DNA from: Halomonas huangheensis | GTDB taxonomy: Bacteria; Pseudomonadota; Gammaproteobacteria; Pseudomonadales; Halomonadaceae | Direction: 5' to 3' | Assembly: GCF_001431725.1 (NCBI RefSeq) | Contig: NZ_CP013106.1 | Location: 186,001-250,000 of the forward strand | DNA: 64,000 bases | Part shown: positions 45,764 to 53,728 of the stretch, in pieces | Layout of the letters: each line of letters begins with the position of its first letter | Numbering within the stretch: the stretch's first letter is position 1 | The notes under the pieces: generated by a model | What the model saw: only the letters and a program-made list of their open reading frames with translations | Databases searched by the model: none | What the model was told of the DNA's origin: nothing | Program-made: the position numbers and the translations under genes

Positions 45764-46118
45764 GAAGTTTTTTCCGTCACCGCTGATCGGTTACGCGTCT
45801 ACCTGCTTGCCGCATGGGATCGTCGGCCTCCTGGCCCCTGCCTGAGAGGCAGAGGCGGGCCAGCGACAGGTCTCGGAGTAAGGGATATCGCCACGTCAAT
45901 CAACATCAGCAATAGACCGATGATATGCAGGCCAGATGAACGGCACATGAACAGGGGATTCATTGCAATGACAGTGCATGCTGTCAGCATCAGGACCTAC
46001 GGAAGGCGTCAGAAGAGCTCGCTGCAGGCGCCCCTCGGCCACTGAAGGTGTCCTGGAGGCATGCCGAGTTGGTGGGCTCTACCGCCCAGTGGCGTTCATT
46101 CAAGCAACAGGACGACAT
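45764..46118. other. 355-nt spacer upstream of the glycosyltransferase gene
   Basis: No supported gene. It must hold the glycosyltransferase promoter and that of the divergent zinc protease-like gene. A leftward 63-codon frame (45799-45990) with one hydrophobic stretch is the only candidate, without ribosome site or homology. A palindrome CCTGCC-TGAGA-GGCAG is visible near 45838. Confidence 0.4.
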
Positions 46119-46688
46119 ATGCTGAAGCCAATGCAACACGCGGTAATGACCGGACTGACCCTTTGTATGTTGGGGGGTGTGGCCGTAGCCGAGGAAGACA
46201 GTGACACCTGGGGCTGGGTTGAGAAAGCGACGATCGAGCCGTCCTGGGGGCCTGAAGTCAAGGCCAAGCTCGATACCGGCGCACTGACATCTTCCATGCA
46301 GGCGGAGAATATCGAGGAATTCGAACGCGGCGATGAAGACTGGGTGCGTTTCGAGGTCGAAGTGGAAGATGAGGCCAGCGGCGATGTGGTGTCGAAGACC
46401 TTCGAGCGCGAAGTCGTGCGCAACCTGGTCCTCAGCGGCGCCGGAGGGGAAGATCGTCGGCCGGCAGTGCTTATGACGCTCTGTATGGGTAATGAGCTAT
46501 ATGAAGAACAGTTCAGCCTCCGTGACAGGGACGACCTTATCTATCCGGTGCTGTTGGGCAGAAGGGCCATCCAGGAACTGGGGGCTGTCGACGTCACCAG
46601 GACCTTCACTCACGATGCCGACTGTAACGATGACTCACCGCGACACAGCTATGAAGATAAAGAGTACGACGAGGATATCGGGGTGTAG
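46119..46688 (+). CDS. Periplasmic retropepsin-like/RimK-type ATP-dependent zinc protease domain protein
   Basis: 189 residues from ATG 46119 (GACGACAT before it; ribosome site weak): signal peptide ending GVAVA, then the PF05618-type domain (called ATP-dependent zinc protease, retropepsin fold): GWVEKATIEPS, the aspartic-protease-like VKAKLDTGALTSSM near residue 50, RFEVEVEDE, RRPAVLMTLCMGN near 110 and YPVLLGRRAIQELGAVDV near 150. The end is very acidic. Activity unproven for this family. Confidence 0.85.
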   Translation: MLKPMQHAVMTGLTLCMLGGVAVAEEDSDTWGWVEKATIEPSWGPEVKAKLDTGALTSSMQAENIEEFERGDEDWVRFEVEVEDEASGDVVSKTFEREVVRNLVLSGAGGEDRRPAVLMTLCMGNELYEEQFSLRDRDDLIYPVLLGRRAIQELGAVDVTRTFTHDADCNDDSPRHSYEDKEYDEDIGV

Positions 46689-46766
46689 CGAATACTCTGA
46701 TCGAGCTACGAGCGCAGCATTGCATTTGTCGAGTGCCCAGACACTCGCCGGATCCTCAGGTACCAG

Positions 46767-47450
46767 AAAGCACCCTCTTGGGTGCTTTCTTCATGGATAT
46801 TGGTGAAGTCGGCGGGGATCGAACCCTGGTTTTGCAGAGAGCGCCGACACTCGCCTGCTCTTGCCCCGACTTCGCGGCACAAGAAAGGCACCCTTGCGGA
46901 TGCCTTCTTCGTAGATATTGGTGTAGGCGGCGGGGATCGAACCCTGGTTTTGCAGAGAGCGCCGACACTCGCAATCCTCAGGCACAAAAAAGGCACCCTT
47001 GCGGATGCCTTCTTCATGGATATTGGTGAAGTCGGCGGGGATCGATCCCTGGTTTTGCAGAGAGCGCCGACACTCGCCTGCTCTTGCCTCGACTTCGCGG
47101 CACAAGAAAAGCACCCTTGCGGATGCCTTCTTCGTAGATATTGGTGGAGGCGGCGGGGATTGAACCCTGGTTTTGCAGAGAGCGCCGACACTCGCCTGCT
47201 CTTGCCCCGACTTCGCGGCACAAGAAAAGCCCTCTTCTTGGCCTAACTTCGAGACACAAAAAAAGCACCCTTAGGTGATTGATTTGTATAGCGAATTGGT
47301 GGAGGCGGCGGGGATCGAACCCTGGTTTTGTAGAGAGCGCCGACACTTGCCTGCTCTTGCCCCGACTTCGCGGCACAAGAAAAGCCCTCTTCTTGGCCTA
47401 ACTTCGAGACACAAAAAAAGCACCCTTAGGTGCTTGATTTGTATAGCGAA
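46767..47450 (-). repeat. Tandem array of five degenerate tmRNA 3'-end copies, with a terminator hairpin after the tmRNA and after each copy
   Basis: Immediately downstream of ssrA, five units repeat the tmRNA tail. The tail blocks begin (plus strand TTGGTG) at 46800, 46918, 47023, 47141 and 47296; the tmRNA's own is at 47451, so spacings are 118, 105, 118, 155 and 155 nt. Each copy keeps GTGTCGGCG and GGGTTCGATCCCCGCC..ACC but replaces the 6 nt GGACGC by the insert GCTCTCTGCAAAACCA, which breaks two T-stem pairs. The copies nearest tmRNA keep a full CCTCCACCA end; distal ones have drifted (ACTTCACC). Each copy, and the tmRNA itself, is followed by a GCACCC/GGGTGC-type hairpin with a T-run. 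Frames through the array are not genes. Confidence 0.9.
47412..47435 (-). terminator. Terminator of tmRNA
   Basis: On the minus strand AAGCACC-TAAG-GGTGCTT followed by seven T residues, 17 nt after the tmRNA CCA end. Variants of the same hairpin recur in each downstream repeat unit. Confidence 0.92.
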
Positions 47451-47451
47451 T

Positions 47452-47826
47452 TGGTGGAGGCGGCGGGGATCGAACCCGCGTCCGCCGACACTCGCCCATC
47501 GGCTCTACATGCTTAGTTCCGTTGTTTGATTTAACACTCGGGACTCCAACGGGCAGGATTCCAAAGTGCGATTTCTCTAAAGTTTAACGTCTAGCGCGAG
47601 AACAGAACTAAACGCGATCCTGGCTATACGAGCTCATGTCCCATCGGCAACGACCAGGCGCGTTGCTTCCGGGTAGGGCACAGACAGTGTTTAAGCTGCC
47701 AGAGCGCCCTGAGCGTAGTTTTCGTCGTTTGCGACTATTCAATTGTGATGTGGTATTTACGAGATACATCACGCTCTCGGCATGCACCTAAGGGGTTGTC
47801 ATCAGCGTCGAAGCCATGTCGCCCCC
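47452..47826 (-). ncRNA. ssrA: Transfer-messenger RNA (tmRNA)
   Basis: Rescues stalled ribosomes together with SmpB. 375 nt: the 5' end GGGGGCG pairs with the 3' acceptor CGCCTCC, followed by ACCA; the T-arm GCGGGTTCGATCCCCGC is perfect. The tag frame (47691-47732) runs from a GCA resume codon and encodes ANDENYAQGALAA then TAA, like the E. coli tag ANDENYALAA with three extra residues. Conserved 5' segments TGGCTTCGACG and TAGGTGCATGCCGAG, and AATAGTCGCAAACGACGAAA before and in the tag, confirm it. A TACACT -10-like hexamer lies at 47841-47846. It lies 65 nt after smpB on the same strand. Confidence 0.98.
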
Positions 47827-47891
47827 AATAACGCTTTTCCAGTGTACCAGACGTGTCGCGACAAGCGCTAGAGCCTGGGGTTGATGAAATG

Positions 47892-48377
47892 TCAGGAGCG
47901 GTTCTGGTCGCGCATGATACGGCCCTTCTGGCGTTGCCAGTCACGATCCTTCTCGGTAGCACGTTTGTCATGCTGCTTCTTGCCCGTTACCAGAGCCAGT
48001 TCGCATTTCACCAACGGACCTTTCCAGTACAGCTTGAGCGGCACACAAGTGTGGCCCTTATCCTGGGTACGCGAGAAGATCCTGGCGATTTCCTTGCGGT
48101 GCAACAGCAGCTTGCGCGTGCGTGTTGGATCAGCCAACTCATGCGTGCTGGCGGTGTTGAGTGGCGTAATGTGGCTACCCAGCAGCCAGGCTTCGCTGTT
48201 CTTGATCAGAATGTAGGTATCGGTCAACTGCGCCTTGCCGGCGCGTAGACTCTTGACCTCCCACCCGGACAAGGCAACGCCCGCCTCGAATACCTCATCG
48301 ATGTGGTACTCGAAACGTGCCTTCTTGTTCTGGGCAATAACGTTACTGCTGGGACCTTTTCCCTTTTTATTGGCCAT
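47892..48377 (-). CDS. smpB: SsrA-binding protein SmpB
   Basis: Binds the tRNA-like domain of tmRNA and is needed for trans-translation. 161 residues: [34 protein letters not shown] near 18-50, the [10 protein letters not shown] segment near 90, and the C-terminal tail [19 protein letters not shown], which enters the mRNA channel. The ATG has AGGTTCC-type sequence before it. Transcribed toward ssrA, giving the smpB-ssrA pair found in many gammaproteobacteria. Confidence 0.98.
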   Translation of the reverse strand: MANKKGKGPSSNVIAQNKKARFEYHIDEVFEAGVALSGWEVKSLRAGKAQLTDTYILIKNSEAWLLGSHITPLNTASTHELADPTRTRKLLLHRKEIARIFSRTQDKGHTCVPLKLYWKGPLVKCELALVTGKKQHDKRATEKDRDWQRQKGRIMRDQNRS

Positions 48378-48650
48378 GGAACCTCTTGGTGTACAAACCC
48401 TGTTTTAGGCCTTGATCAGCGCTGTCCGTAATGCCATCGGAAACTCGGCTTGGCGTTGACGCAATGACCCGCGGCTGAGGGAGTGGCATTCCGTTGACTT
48501 TCCCCCGTCTGCAGTCAGTCGACTATTGCGTGCGCGGGATCAGTGCTGTGCTGGCGTCCACTTCGATATGGGGCGAAGCATGGTACCATTCAAGGCTGAA
48601 ATAACCGCTCATGATACGCCCTGGGCCACGTGAAGTCAGCGGAGAGGTCA

Positions 48651-49085
48651 ATGCCAACGGTCAATCGTTCCGCCATGGTGCGGCACACCCCGAAACAGAT
48701 GTTCGATCTGGTCAACGATTTCGAACGTTACCCGGAATTCCTGCCAGGTTGCGTGCGGGCACGGTTGTTGGAGGAGGACTCGTCTCACCTTGTCGGTGAA
48801 ATGACCCTCGGGCGAGCCGGAGTCGAACAGACCATTGCCACGCGCAACGACCTTCATGAGCCTGAGCTGATTGAGATGTCCCTGGTCCGAGGACCATTCA
48901 AGCGTATGACTGGGCGTTGGAAGTTTACGCCAATGGGCGAGAATGTGTGCAAGGTCAGTCTGGAAATGGACTTCGAGTTCTCCAGCCGTCTGCTGGGTAT
49001 GGCTTTCGGCAAGGTGTTTCAGCAGATTGCCGGTCAGCAGGTTGATGCTTTCACCCGCCGGGCGGATCAGCTCTATGGTCGTTGA
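48651..49085 (+). CDS. ratA: RatA/Coq10-like START-domain protein
   Basis: 144 residues from ATG 48651 (GGAGAGGTCA before it). START/polyketide-cyclase fold: NRSAMVRHTPKQMFDLVNDFERYPEFLPGC, typical of the RatA/Coq10 family, then GRAGVEQTIATRN, FKRMTGRWKF near 88 and FGKVFQQIAGQQVDAF near the end. E. coli RatA was described as a toxin blocking 70S assembly, while the eukaryotic homologue Coq10 binds ubiquinone; either role is possible here. Divergent from smpB and overlapping rnfH by 11 bases, the usual order. Confidence 0.95.
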   Translation: MPTVNRSAMVRHTPKQMFDLVNDFERYPEFLPGCVRARLLEEDSSHLVGEMTLGRAGVEQTIATRNDLHEPELIEMSLVRGPFKRMTGRWKFTPMGENVCKVSLEMDFEFSSRLLGMAFGKVFQQIAGQQVDAFTRRADQLYGR

Positions 49086-49392
49086 TCAGCCATCTGGTTC
49101 TCTCCACATTGAAGTGGCGTATGCGCTGCCGGACAGGCAGCACATCGTCAGCCTCACTGTGTCGCCAGGTACCACTGCGACTCAAGCTGTCGCTATGTCA
49201 CGTCTTGACCTGTTGTTTCCCGAGATACCGGCGGCGACGTTCAGCGAGGCGGCTATCGGTGTCTTCGGCAAGACGTTGCGCAACCCGCAACAGCATGTAC
49301 TGCACGACGGGGATCGCGTCGAGGTCTATAGGCCACTGAAGATTGATCCCAAAGTCGCTCGCATTGCAAGAGCACGTAAAGGCCAGACGTGA
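49075..49392 (+). CDS. rnfH: RnfH family protein
   Basis: 105-residue beta-grasp (ubiquitin-like) protein. The start ATG 49075 lies inside the end of ratA. Motifs: IEVAYALPDRQHIVSLTVSPGTTATQAV near residue 12, AIGVFGKTLRNPQQHVLHDGDRVEVYRPLKIDPK near 60-92, and a basic terminus. RnfH is thought to associate with ratA functionally, being its constant neighbour, but its role is unproven. Confidence 0.94.
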   Translation: MVVDQPSGSLHIEVAYALPDRQHIVSLTVSPGTTATQAVAMSRLDLLFPEIPAATFSEAAIGVFGKTLRNPQQHVLHDGDRVEVYRPLKIDPKVARIARARKGQT

Positions 49393-49491
49393 TTGTTGCC
49401 CCGACTCTCGTCATCGGGCACGACCGCGCACGTTCGGCTGAAAGCCATCCACAGCACTTCCGCCACCGCCTGTCAGCCGGTGGCACAAGTA

Positions 49492-49535
49492 GAGGCGCGA
49501 TCTGTCTACCATCTGGCTCTACCAGATAGCGCCTC
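49492..49535. terminator. Hairpin between convergent rnfH and bamE
   Basis: Arms GAGGCGCGATCTG and CAGATAGCGCCTC pair at 12 of 13 positions; the loop contains a competing smaller hairpin ATCTGG/CCAGAT. A second inverted repeat GCCACCG/CGGTGGC lies at 49462-49484. Confidence 0.55.
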
Positions 49536-49551
49536 GCCTGGAGCGTTGTAG

Positions 49552-50004
49552 TTACCGGTTCAGTCTGGGGTCATCGATGGTGCGGTTGTAGATCGGTTCG
49601 ATCTCACCGCTTTCGAGATCCGGGGCGCCGCCGCTGCTCGGGCCAACGCCTTCTTCATGGCGATCGGCAACCGGGGTCGTCGAGAAGCTGCCTTCACGCT
49701 GAATATTGGTCAGTTGGTCACCGGCGAAGGTCAGCGTCATACGGCGCTGCTTGATGTCGCCATAAGCCTCATCAACGCGATAGATGTAGTCCCACTGAGA
49801 AGCATTAAACGGTGCTTCCAGCAGTGGAGCGCCCATCACATCAATGACTTGCTGGCGAGACATGCCCGGATGCAACTGATCCGCCATGGCTGCCGTCACC
49901 AGGTTGCCCTGGGTAAGGTCGCGCTTGTAAACGCTGAAATAAGTACAGCCGCTGGTCAGGGCCAGGGCCAGTGAAAGGGTGACAATTCCAGTCAACTTTT
50001 GCAT
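49552..50004 (-). CDS. bamE: Outer-membrane assembly lipoprotein BamE
   Basis: Lipoprotein of the BAM beta-barrel assembly machine. From ATG 50004, 150 residues: lipobox LTSGC near residue 20, then YFSVYKRDLTQGNLV, MSRQQVIDVMGAPLLEAPFNASQWDYIYRVD near 50-80 and RMTLTFAGDQLTNIQ near 90, the SmpA/OmlA fold. The C-terminal 45 residues are Pro/Gly/Glu-rich and beyond the usual domain. Divergent from fur with a 72-nt shared spacer, the order seen in Pseudomonas (omlA-fur). Confidence 0.95.
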   Translation of the reverse strand: MQKLTGIVTLSLALALTSGCTYFSVYKRDLTQGNLVTAAMADQLHPGMSRQQVIDVMGAPLLEAPFNASQWDYIYRVDEAYGDIKQRRMTLTFAGDQLTNIQREGSFSTTPVADRHEEGVGPSSGGAPDLESGEIEPIYNRTIDDPRLNR

Positions 50005-50076
50005 TTGCGCCTGTTCTTCACTATCGTGGGGTCGGTCGATCATACCCGACCCTACCTGATACTGCGAAGAGCAACC

Positions 50077-50523
50077 ATGGCCGACAAGAACCATGAATTG
50101 CGCAAAGCCGGCCTGAAGGTCACGCTGCCGCGCGTAAAGATCCTGCAGATCCTGGAATCTGCCACCGATCAGCACCATCTCAGCGCCGAGGATGTCTACA
50201 AGACATTGCTCGAAGCTGGTGAAGATGTGGGGCTGGCGACAGTCTATCGAGTGTTGACTCAGTTTGAGTCAGCAGGCTTGGTGATCCGACATAATTTTGA
50301 TGGCGGGCACGCAGTCTTCGAACTGTCCCAGGAAGAGCACCACGATCACATGGTGTGTCTGGAAAGCGGTGAGATCATCGAATTCTTTGACGACACCATC
50401 GAGCGGCGTCAGCAAGAGATAGCCAATGAACACGGCTTTGAACTTGTTGACCATGCATTGGTGCTGTATGTCCGCCCCAAGGGCTCCAAAGCGACTCGCC
50501 AGGAAGGCATCGCCAGGAAATAG
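50077..50523 (+). CDS. fur: Ferric uptake regulator Fur
   Basis: Fe2+-sensing repressor, 148 residues from ATG 50077. Winged helix: GLKVTLPRVKILQILE near 12 and DVGLATVYRVLTQFESAGLV near 50-68. Metal region GGHAVFELSQEEHHDHMVCLESGEIIEF near 78-105 has the His-rich HHDHM, but only one Cys (CLES, where E. coli has CLDC), and no C-terminal Cys pair; so the structural tetracysteine zinc site of E. coli Fur is absent, as in Pseudomonas Fur. A strong terminator follows. Confidence 0.97.
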   Translation: MADKNHELRKAGLKVTLPRVKILQILESATDQHHLSAEDVYKTLLEAGEDVGLATVYRVLTQFESAGLVIRHNFDGGHAVFELSQEEHHDHMVCLESGEIIEFFDDTIERRQQEIANEHGFELVDHALVLYVRPKGSKATRQEGIARK

Positions 50524-50658
50524 TGCCCAGCCAGGCTTCTGGACCAGCGCCATTGCTGCTGGGTGGGTACGGTTTGCCTGGTGATGGCGGTGGTTCTGGC
50601 ATTGCTACTGGTGCTGAAGTTTATATTGCTCCTGATAGTTGATGCAGGTGCGATGTCG

Positions 50659-50700
50659 AGAAAGGCCCCGAATCTCAAGATTCGGGGCCTTTCTGGTTTT
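50659..50700 (+). terminator. Rho-independent terminator after fur
   Basis: 17-bp inverted repeat (left arm AGAAAGGCCCCGAATCT) followed by GGTTTT, 136 nt past the fur stop. Confidence 0.88.
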
Positions 50701-50781
50701 CAGCTCGGTCTTTCGGCATGGAAGTTTCAAACCGAAGTGATGAAGTTGATCCTGGGTGGCGCTGATCGATGACGAAGCAAG

Positions 50782-52455
50782 TCAGTGGTGAGGTGACTGG
50801 CTTGCGTTGAGCATCTCCCGGGCATGGGCCAATGTCTGGTCAGACAGCTTCACACCGCCAAGCAGACGCGCAAGCTCGCCAACGCGGCCGGCTTCATCCA
50901 GCAGAGTCATGCGTGTCAGAGTGGTGTCGTTCTCGTCCTGTTTGTGGATATGCAGGTGATGATGGGCCTGAGCAGCAACCTGTGGCAGGTGGGTAACGGT
51001 CAATACCTGTCCTTTCTTGCCGAGTCGGCGCAACAACTGGCCGACTATCTCTGCTGTGGCTCCTGACACGCCGACATCGACTTCATCGAATACGAGGCTG
51101 GGGATGGTCGAGTGCTGTGTGGCAATTACCTGAATCGCAAGGCTGATCCGCGACAGTTCACCGCCTGAAGCGACCTTGGCCAGCGGTCTTGGAGGCTGTC
51201 CTGCGTTGGCGGCGATCAGGAAGCGTACGTAATCCATGCCTTCCGGTGCAGCACTGTCACGACGGCTGACTTCGACCTCGAAGGTGGCCTTGCCCATGGC
51301 GAGAAAGGCCAGCTGTTGCTGTACTTCTTCGGCAAAGCGGGTGGCCGCAGCCTGCCGAGCCTGGCTGACTGTCTCGGCGAGCTCGCGCCACTGTGCCTTG
51401 AGTGACTCTGCCTCTTCGGCAAGTGTCTCGAGGTCGTCTTCGTCATCTTCCAGGCTGGCCAGTTCTGTAGTGAGTCGCTGATGCAGGGCTGGGACTTCTT
51501 CCGGCATGACATGATGCTTGCGTGCGATGCGGTGAACTTCCGCGAGGCGCTGCTCGACCCAGGCCAGGCGTTCGGGGTCGAGCTCGACATCGCCCATCAC
51601 CTGGCCGAGTTCGCGTGACGCTTCCTCAAGCTGGATACAGGCATCGCCAAGCAGACTGATGGCATTGGCCAGGCTTCCTTGTTCGCTGCCATGCAGTTCG
51701 CCAAGGCGCTGTACTGCCTGGTGCAGCAAGGGGAGGGCGCCGCCGTCTTCTCCATCGCAGCAGTCGATGGCGAACTGGGTCTCTGCCAGGCGAGTTTCGG
51801 CATGAGCGAGGCTTCCCTGTTCTTCCTCGAGACTGAGCAATTCATCCTCAACCAGCCCCAACTGATCAAGCTCTTCGACTTGATAGCGCAGGAGTTGCCG
51901 TCGGGCTCGCTGCTCATCTCCGTCATCCGCGATTCGCTTGAGTTTGCGCCTTGTGGTCTGCCATTGGCGATACAGTTCGCCGAGCTGGCTGACGCTTTCA
52001 CGATGCCCGGCCAGGTCATCGAGTAGTCGTAGATGGGTTTCTTCGCGGAGCAAGGCCTGGTGGGCATGTTGGCCATGGATTTCGATCAGTGTCTCGCCGA
52101 GAGACTTGAGGTCGCCAATGGTCACAGGTTGCCCGTTGATCCAGGCCTTTGAACGACCGCTTTTGGTCACTACTCGACGCAGCAGGCAATCGTCGCTGGG
52201 TAATTCCCGGCAGGCCAACCAGTCGCGAGCTGCCGGTAGGGCGCTGATATCGAAACGTGCTGAAAGGTCGGCACGAGCCTGTCCGTGGCGGACGCTGCCG
52301 GCATCCGCACGCTCTCCGAGGCAAAGCCCCAGTGCGCCGAGCAGAATTGACTTGCCGGCCCCGGTTTCTCCGGTGATGGCGGTCATGCCGGTATCCAGCT
52401 CCAGCTCCAGCTGGTCGACAATGGCGAAATCAGAAATGGCGAGCTCGGTCAGCAT
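50782..52455 (-). CDS. recN: DNA repair ATPase RecN
   Basis: SMC-like protein for double-strand break repair. 557 residues: MLTELAISDFAIVDQLELEL with Walker A GETGAGKSILLGALGLCLG near residue 30, long coiled-coil arms (about 160-370, rich in Glu, Leu, Gln), signature VASGGELSRISLAIQ near 430, Walker B PSLVFDEVDVGVSG near 460 and VTHLPQVAAQAHHHL near 497. Upstream are two LexA-type boxes and a good promoter, so SOS induction is very likely. Divergent from grpE, as in many proteobacteria. Confidence 0.98.
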   Translation of the reverse strand: MLTELAISDFAIVDQLELELDTGMTAITGETGAGKSILLGALGLCLGERADAGSVRHGQARADLSARFDISALPAARDWLACRELPSDDCLLRRVVTKSGRSKAWINGQPVTIGDLKSLGETLIEIHGQHAHQALLREETHLRLLDDLAGHRESVSQLGELYRQWQTTRRKLKRIADDGDEQRARRQLLRYQVEELDQLGLVEDELLSLEEEQGSLAHAETRLAETQFAIDCCDGEDGGALPLLHQAVQRLGELHGSEQGSLANAISLLGDACIQLEEASRELGQVMGDVELDPERLAWVEQRLAEVHRIARKHHVMPEEVPALHQRLTTELASLEDDEDDLETLAEEAESLKAQWRELAETVSQARQAAATRFAEEVQQQLAFLAMGKATFEVEVSRRDSAAPEGMDYVRFLIAANAGQPPRPLAKVASGGELSRISLAIQVIATQHSTIPSLVFDEVDVGVSGATAEIVGQLLRRLGKKGQVLTVTHLPQVAAQAHHHLHIHKQDENDTTLTRMTLLDEAGRVGELARLLGGVKLSDQTLAHAREMLNASQSPHH

Positions 52456-52528
52456 TCAAGCCTCCTTGCGCCCTGCTTCTGGAACCTGGCGCGCGATGAC
52501 AGAAAACACCGGATAGTTCATTCCCGGT

Positions 52529-52565
52529 CTGTGTGTTTATACAGTGGGTATGTGTGTTTATACAG
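52529..52565 (-). promoter_or_regulatory. Two LexA (SOS) boxes and recN promoter
   Basis: CTGTGTGTTTATACAG (52529-52544) fits the CTGT-N8-ACAG LexA consensus exactly; a second copy ATGTGTGTTTATACAG (52550-52565) differs at one outer base. They are 21 bp apart, two helix turns. On the minus strand the promoter TTGAGC (52580-52585), 17 nt, TATAAA (52557-52562) has its -10 inside the upstream box, so LexA binding would block it. The remaining spacer up to 52830 shows nothing else. Confidence 0.88.
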
Positions 52566-52830
52566 TAGTCGGAGGTCCTGCTCAATGCACGTTCGAGAAT
52601 GCTGAAAAACTACTACGTTCGACTGTGTGGCGTTGAGTCGAATTACAGCGGAGAAAACAACCGAGTGGCGAGCGCAGCGAATCACCCCTCCTGAAAACGC
52701 TCATGCCTGCCTTGTAAGCCACGATTTTTCCGTGAATTTCGCCAGGCCTGATCATCTCATGCTGAGCTTTTTGAGCTGCCTCGCTCTACGACTTTTGTAC
52801 ACCAATCTACCCGGCTTACCTGCTTCGGGC

Positions 52831-52858
52831 CTTGAGATTGTGACGGACATCCCCATAT
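52831..52858 (+). promoter_or_regulatory. Sigma-32-type heat-shock promoter for grpE
   Basis: CTTGAGA (52831-52837), 13 nt, CCCCATAT (52851-52858): the -10 matches the sigma-32 consensus CCCCATnT exactly and the -35 matches CTTGAAA at 6 of 7. It lies 73 nt before the grpE start. Confidence 0.88.
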
Positions 52859-52931
52859 AGCCTCCAATCGCGCCGCGACGGGCGCTTGGATTTTTCCAGA
52901 CAACCCCGGTTCCAGCACTCAGGAGGCTGAT

Positions 52932-53549
52932 ATGGCCAAAGATTCACAGACCCCGCTCGACGATGAACAGGCAGCTCAGCAGACGGCGGAAAACGCCGAG
53001 TCTGTCGAGACTGAGCTCGAAGGGGTGGTGGAGCAGACTGATGACGATGCGGTAACGCTCGAAACAGCAGATAACCCGGAGGCGGAAGTTCTCGCCGAGC
53101 GCGTTGCTGAGCTGGAACAGAGTGTTGCCGAGGCGAAAGACCAGGCCCTGCGTGCTGCTGCTGAGGCGCAGAACGTACGTCGTCGGGCTGAGGCCGAAGC
53201 GGAGAAGGCACGCAAGTTCGCTCTTGAGAAGTTTGTTAGGGAGCTGTTGCCGGTAGTCGATAGCCTGGAAAAGGCGCTCGAGGCTATGGGTGACGAAGCC
53301 TCTGAAGTACATCGTGAAGGTGTGGCGATGACACTCAAGATGCAGATGGATGTGCTTGGCAAGTTTGGGGTGGAAACCGTGGAGCCCCACGGCGAGCCCT
53401 TCGACCCCCAACACCACGAAGCCATGGCCATGGTGCCCAACCCTGAGGTCGATCCCAGCACGGTGATTGACGTTATGCAGAAGGGGTACCTGCTGAATGG
53501 ACGCCTGGTGCGTCCGGCGATGGTGGTGGTGAGCCAGGCAGCAGGCTGA
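52932..53549 (+). CDS. grpE: Nucleotide exchange factor GrpE
   Basis: Releases ADP from DnaK. 205 residues: an acidic disordered N-terminus (1-55), a long coiled coil (about 56-115: [20 protein letters not shown] region, then [21 protein letters not shown]), then the C-terminal beta domain with [20 protein letters not shown] near 140 and the signature [21 protein letters not shown] near 178. Ribosome site CAGGAGGCTGAT precedes the ATG. First gene of the grpE-dnaK-dnaJ operon. Confidence 0.97.
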   Translation: MAKDSQTPLDDEQAAQQTAENAESVETELEGVVEQTDDDAVTLETADNPEAEVLAERVAELEQSVAEAKDQALRAAAEAQNVRRRAEAEAEKARKFALEKFVRELLPVVDSLEKALEAMGDEASEVHREGVAMTLKMQMDVLGKFGVETVEPHGEPFDPQHHEAMAMVPNPEVDPSTVIDVMQKGYLLNGRLVRPAMVVVSQAAG

Positions 53550-53610
53550 CACGCCTGCGCCACCAACGGCATCTGGGCAGATCTGGTTGCTCGGGGCGTG
53601 CAGATCGGGA

Positions 53611-53639
53611 CTTGAAAATGCTCGACAGGCCCCCCACAT
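53611..53639 (+). promoter_or_regulatory. Second sigma-32-type promoter, before dnaK
   Basis: CTTGAAA (53611-53617, exact consensus), 14 nt, CCCCACAT (53632-53639, one mismatch to CCCCATnT), 90 nt before the dnaK start. Suggests dnaK-dnaJ can be heat-induced independently of grpE. Confidence 0.75.
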
Positions 53640-53728
53640 AGTTGGCAACCCCGCGGTGAAGGCCGCCAGAGTGACATCAGGCTTTTAACAGCAAAGTTTT
53701 GGCAAGATACTGAATTCGAGGATTTCCT

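Noticed and set aside
45799..45990. Leftward 63-codon frame with one hydrophobic stretch
   Set aside because: No ribosome site and no recognised family; left as unsupported.
46706..47376. Several open frames on both strands across the tmRNA array, with repeated protein words such as CRRSLQNQGS
   Set aside because: They are translations of the tmRNA-tail repeats and terminators; the same word recurs only because the DNA repeats, with no ribosome sites.
46767..47450. CRISPR array
   Set aside because: Spacing is irregular (105-155 nt), the intervals are themselves similar, the repeat is tmRNA-derived and no cas genes are present.
46767..47450. Integrated mobile element using the ssrA 3' end as attachment site
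   Set aside because: Duplicated tmRNA tails could be att scars, but no integrase or cargo lies between the copies, and each unit is only 105-155 nt.
50563..50772. Small membrane-protein-like frame of 69 codons after fur
   Set aside because: The fur terminator hairpin (50659-50694) lies inside it, so it is unlikely to be translated.
52627..52860. 77-codon frame in the recN-grpE spacer
   Set aside because: It runs through the heat-shock promoter and has no ribosome site or similarity.
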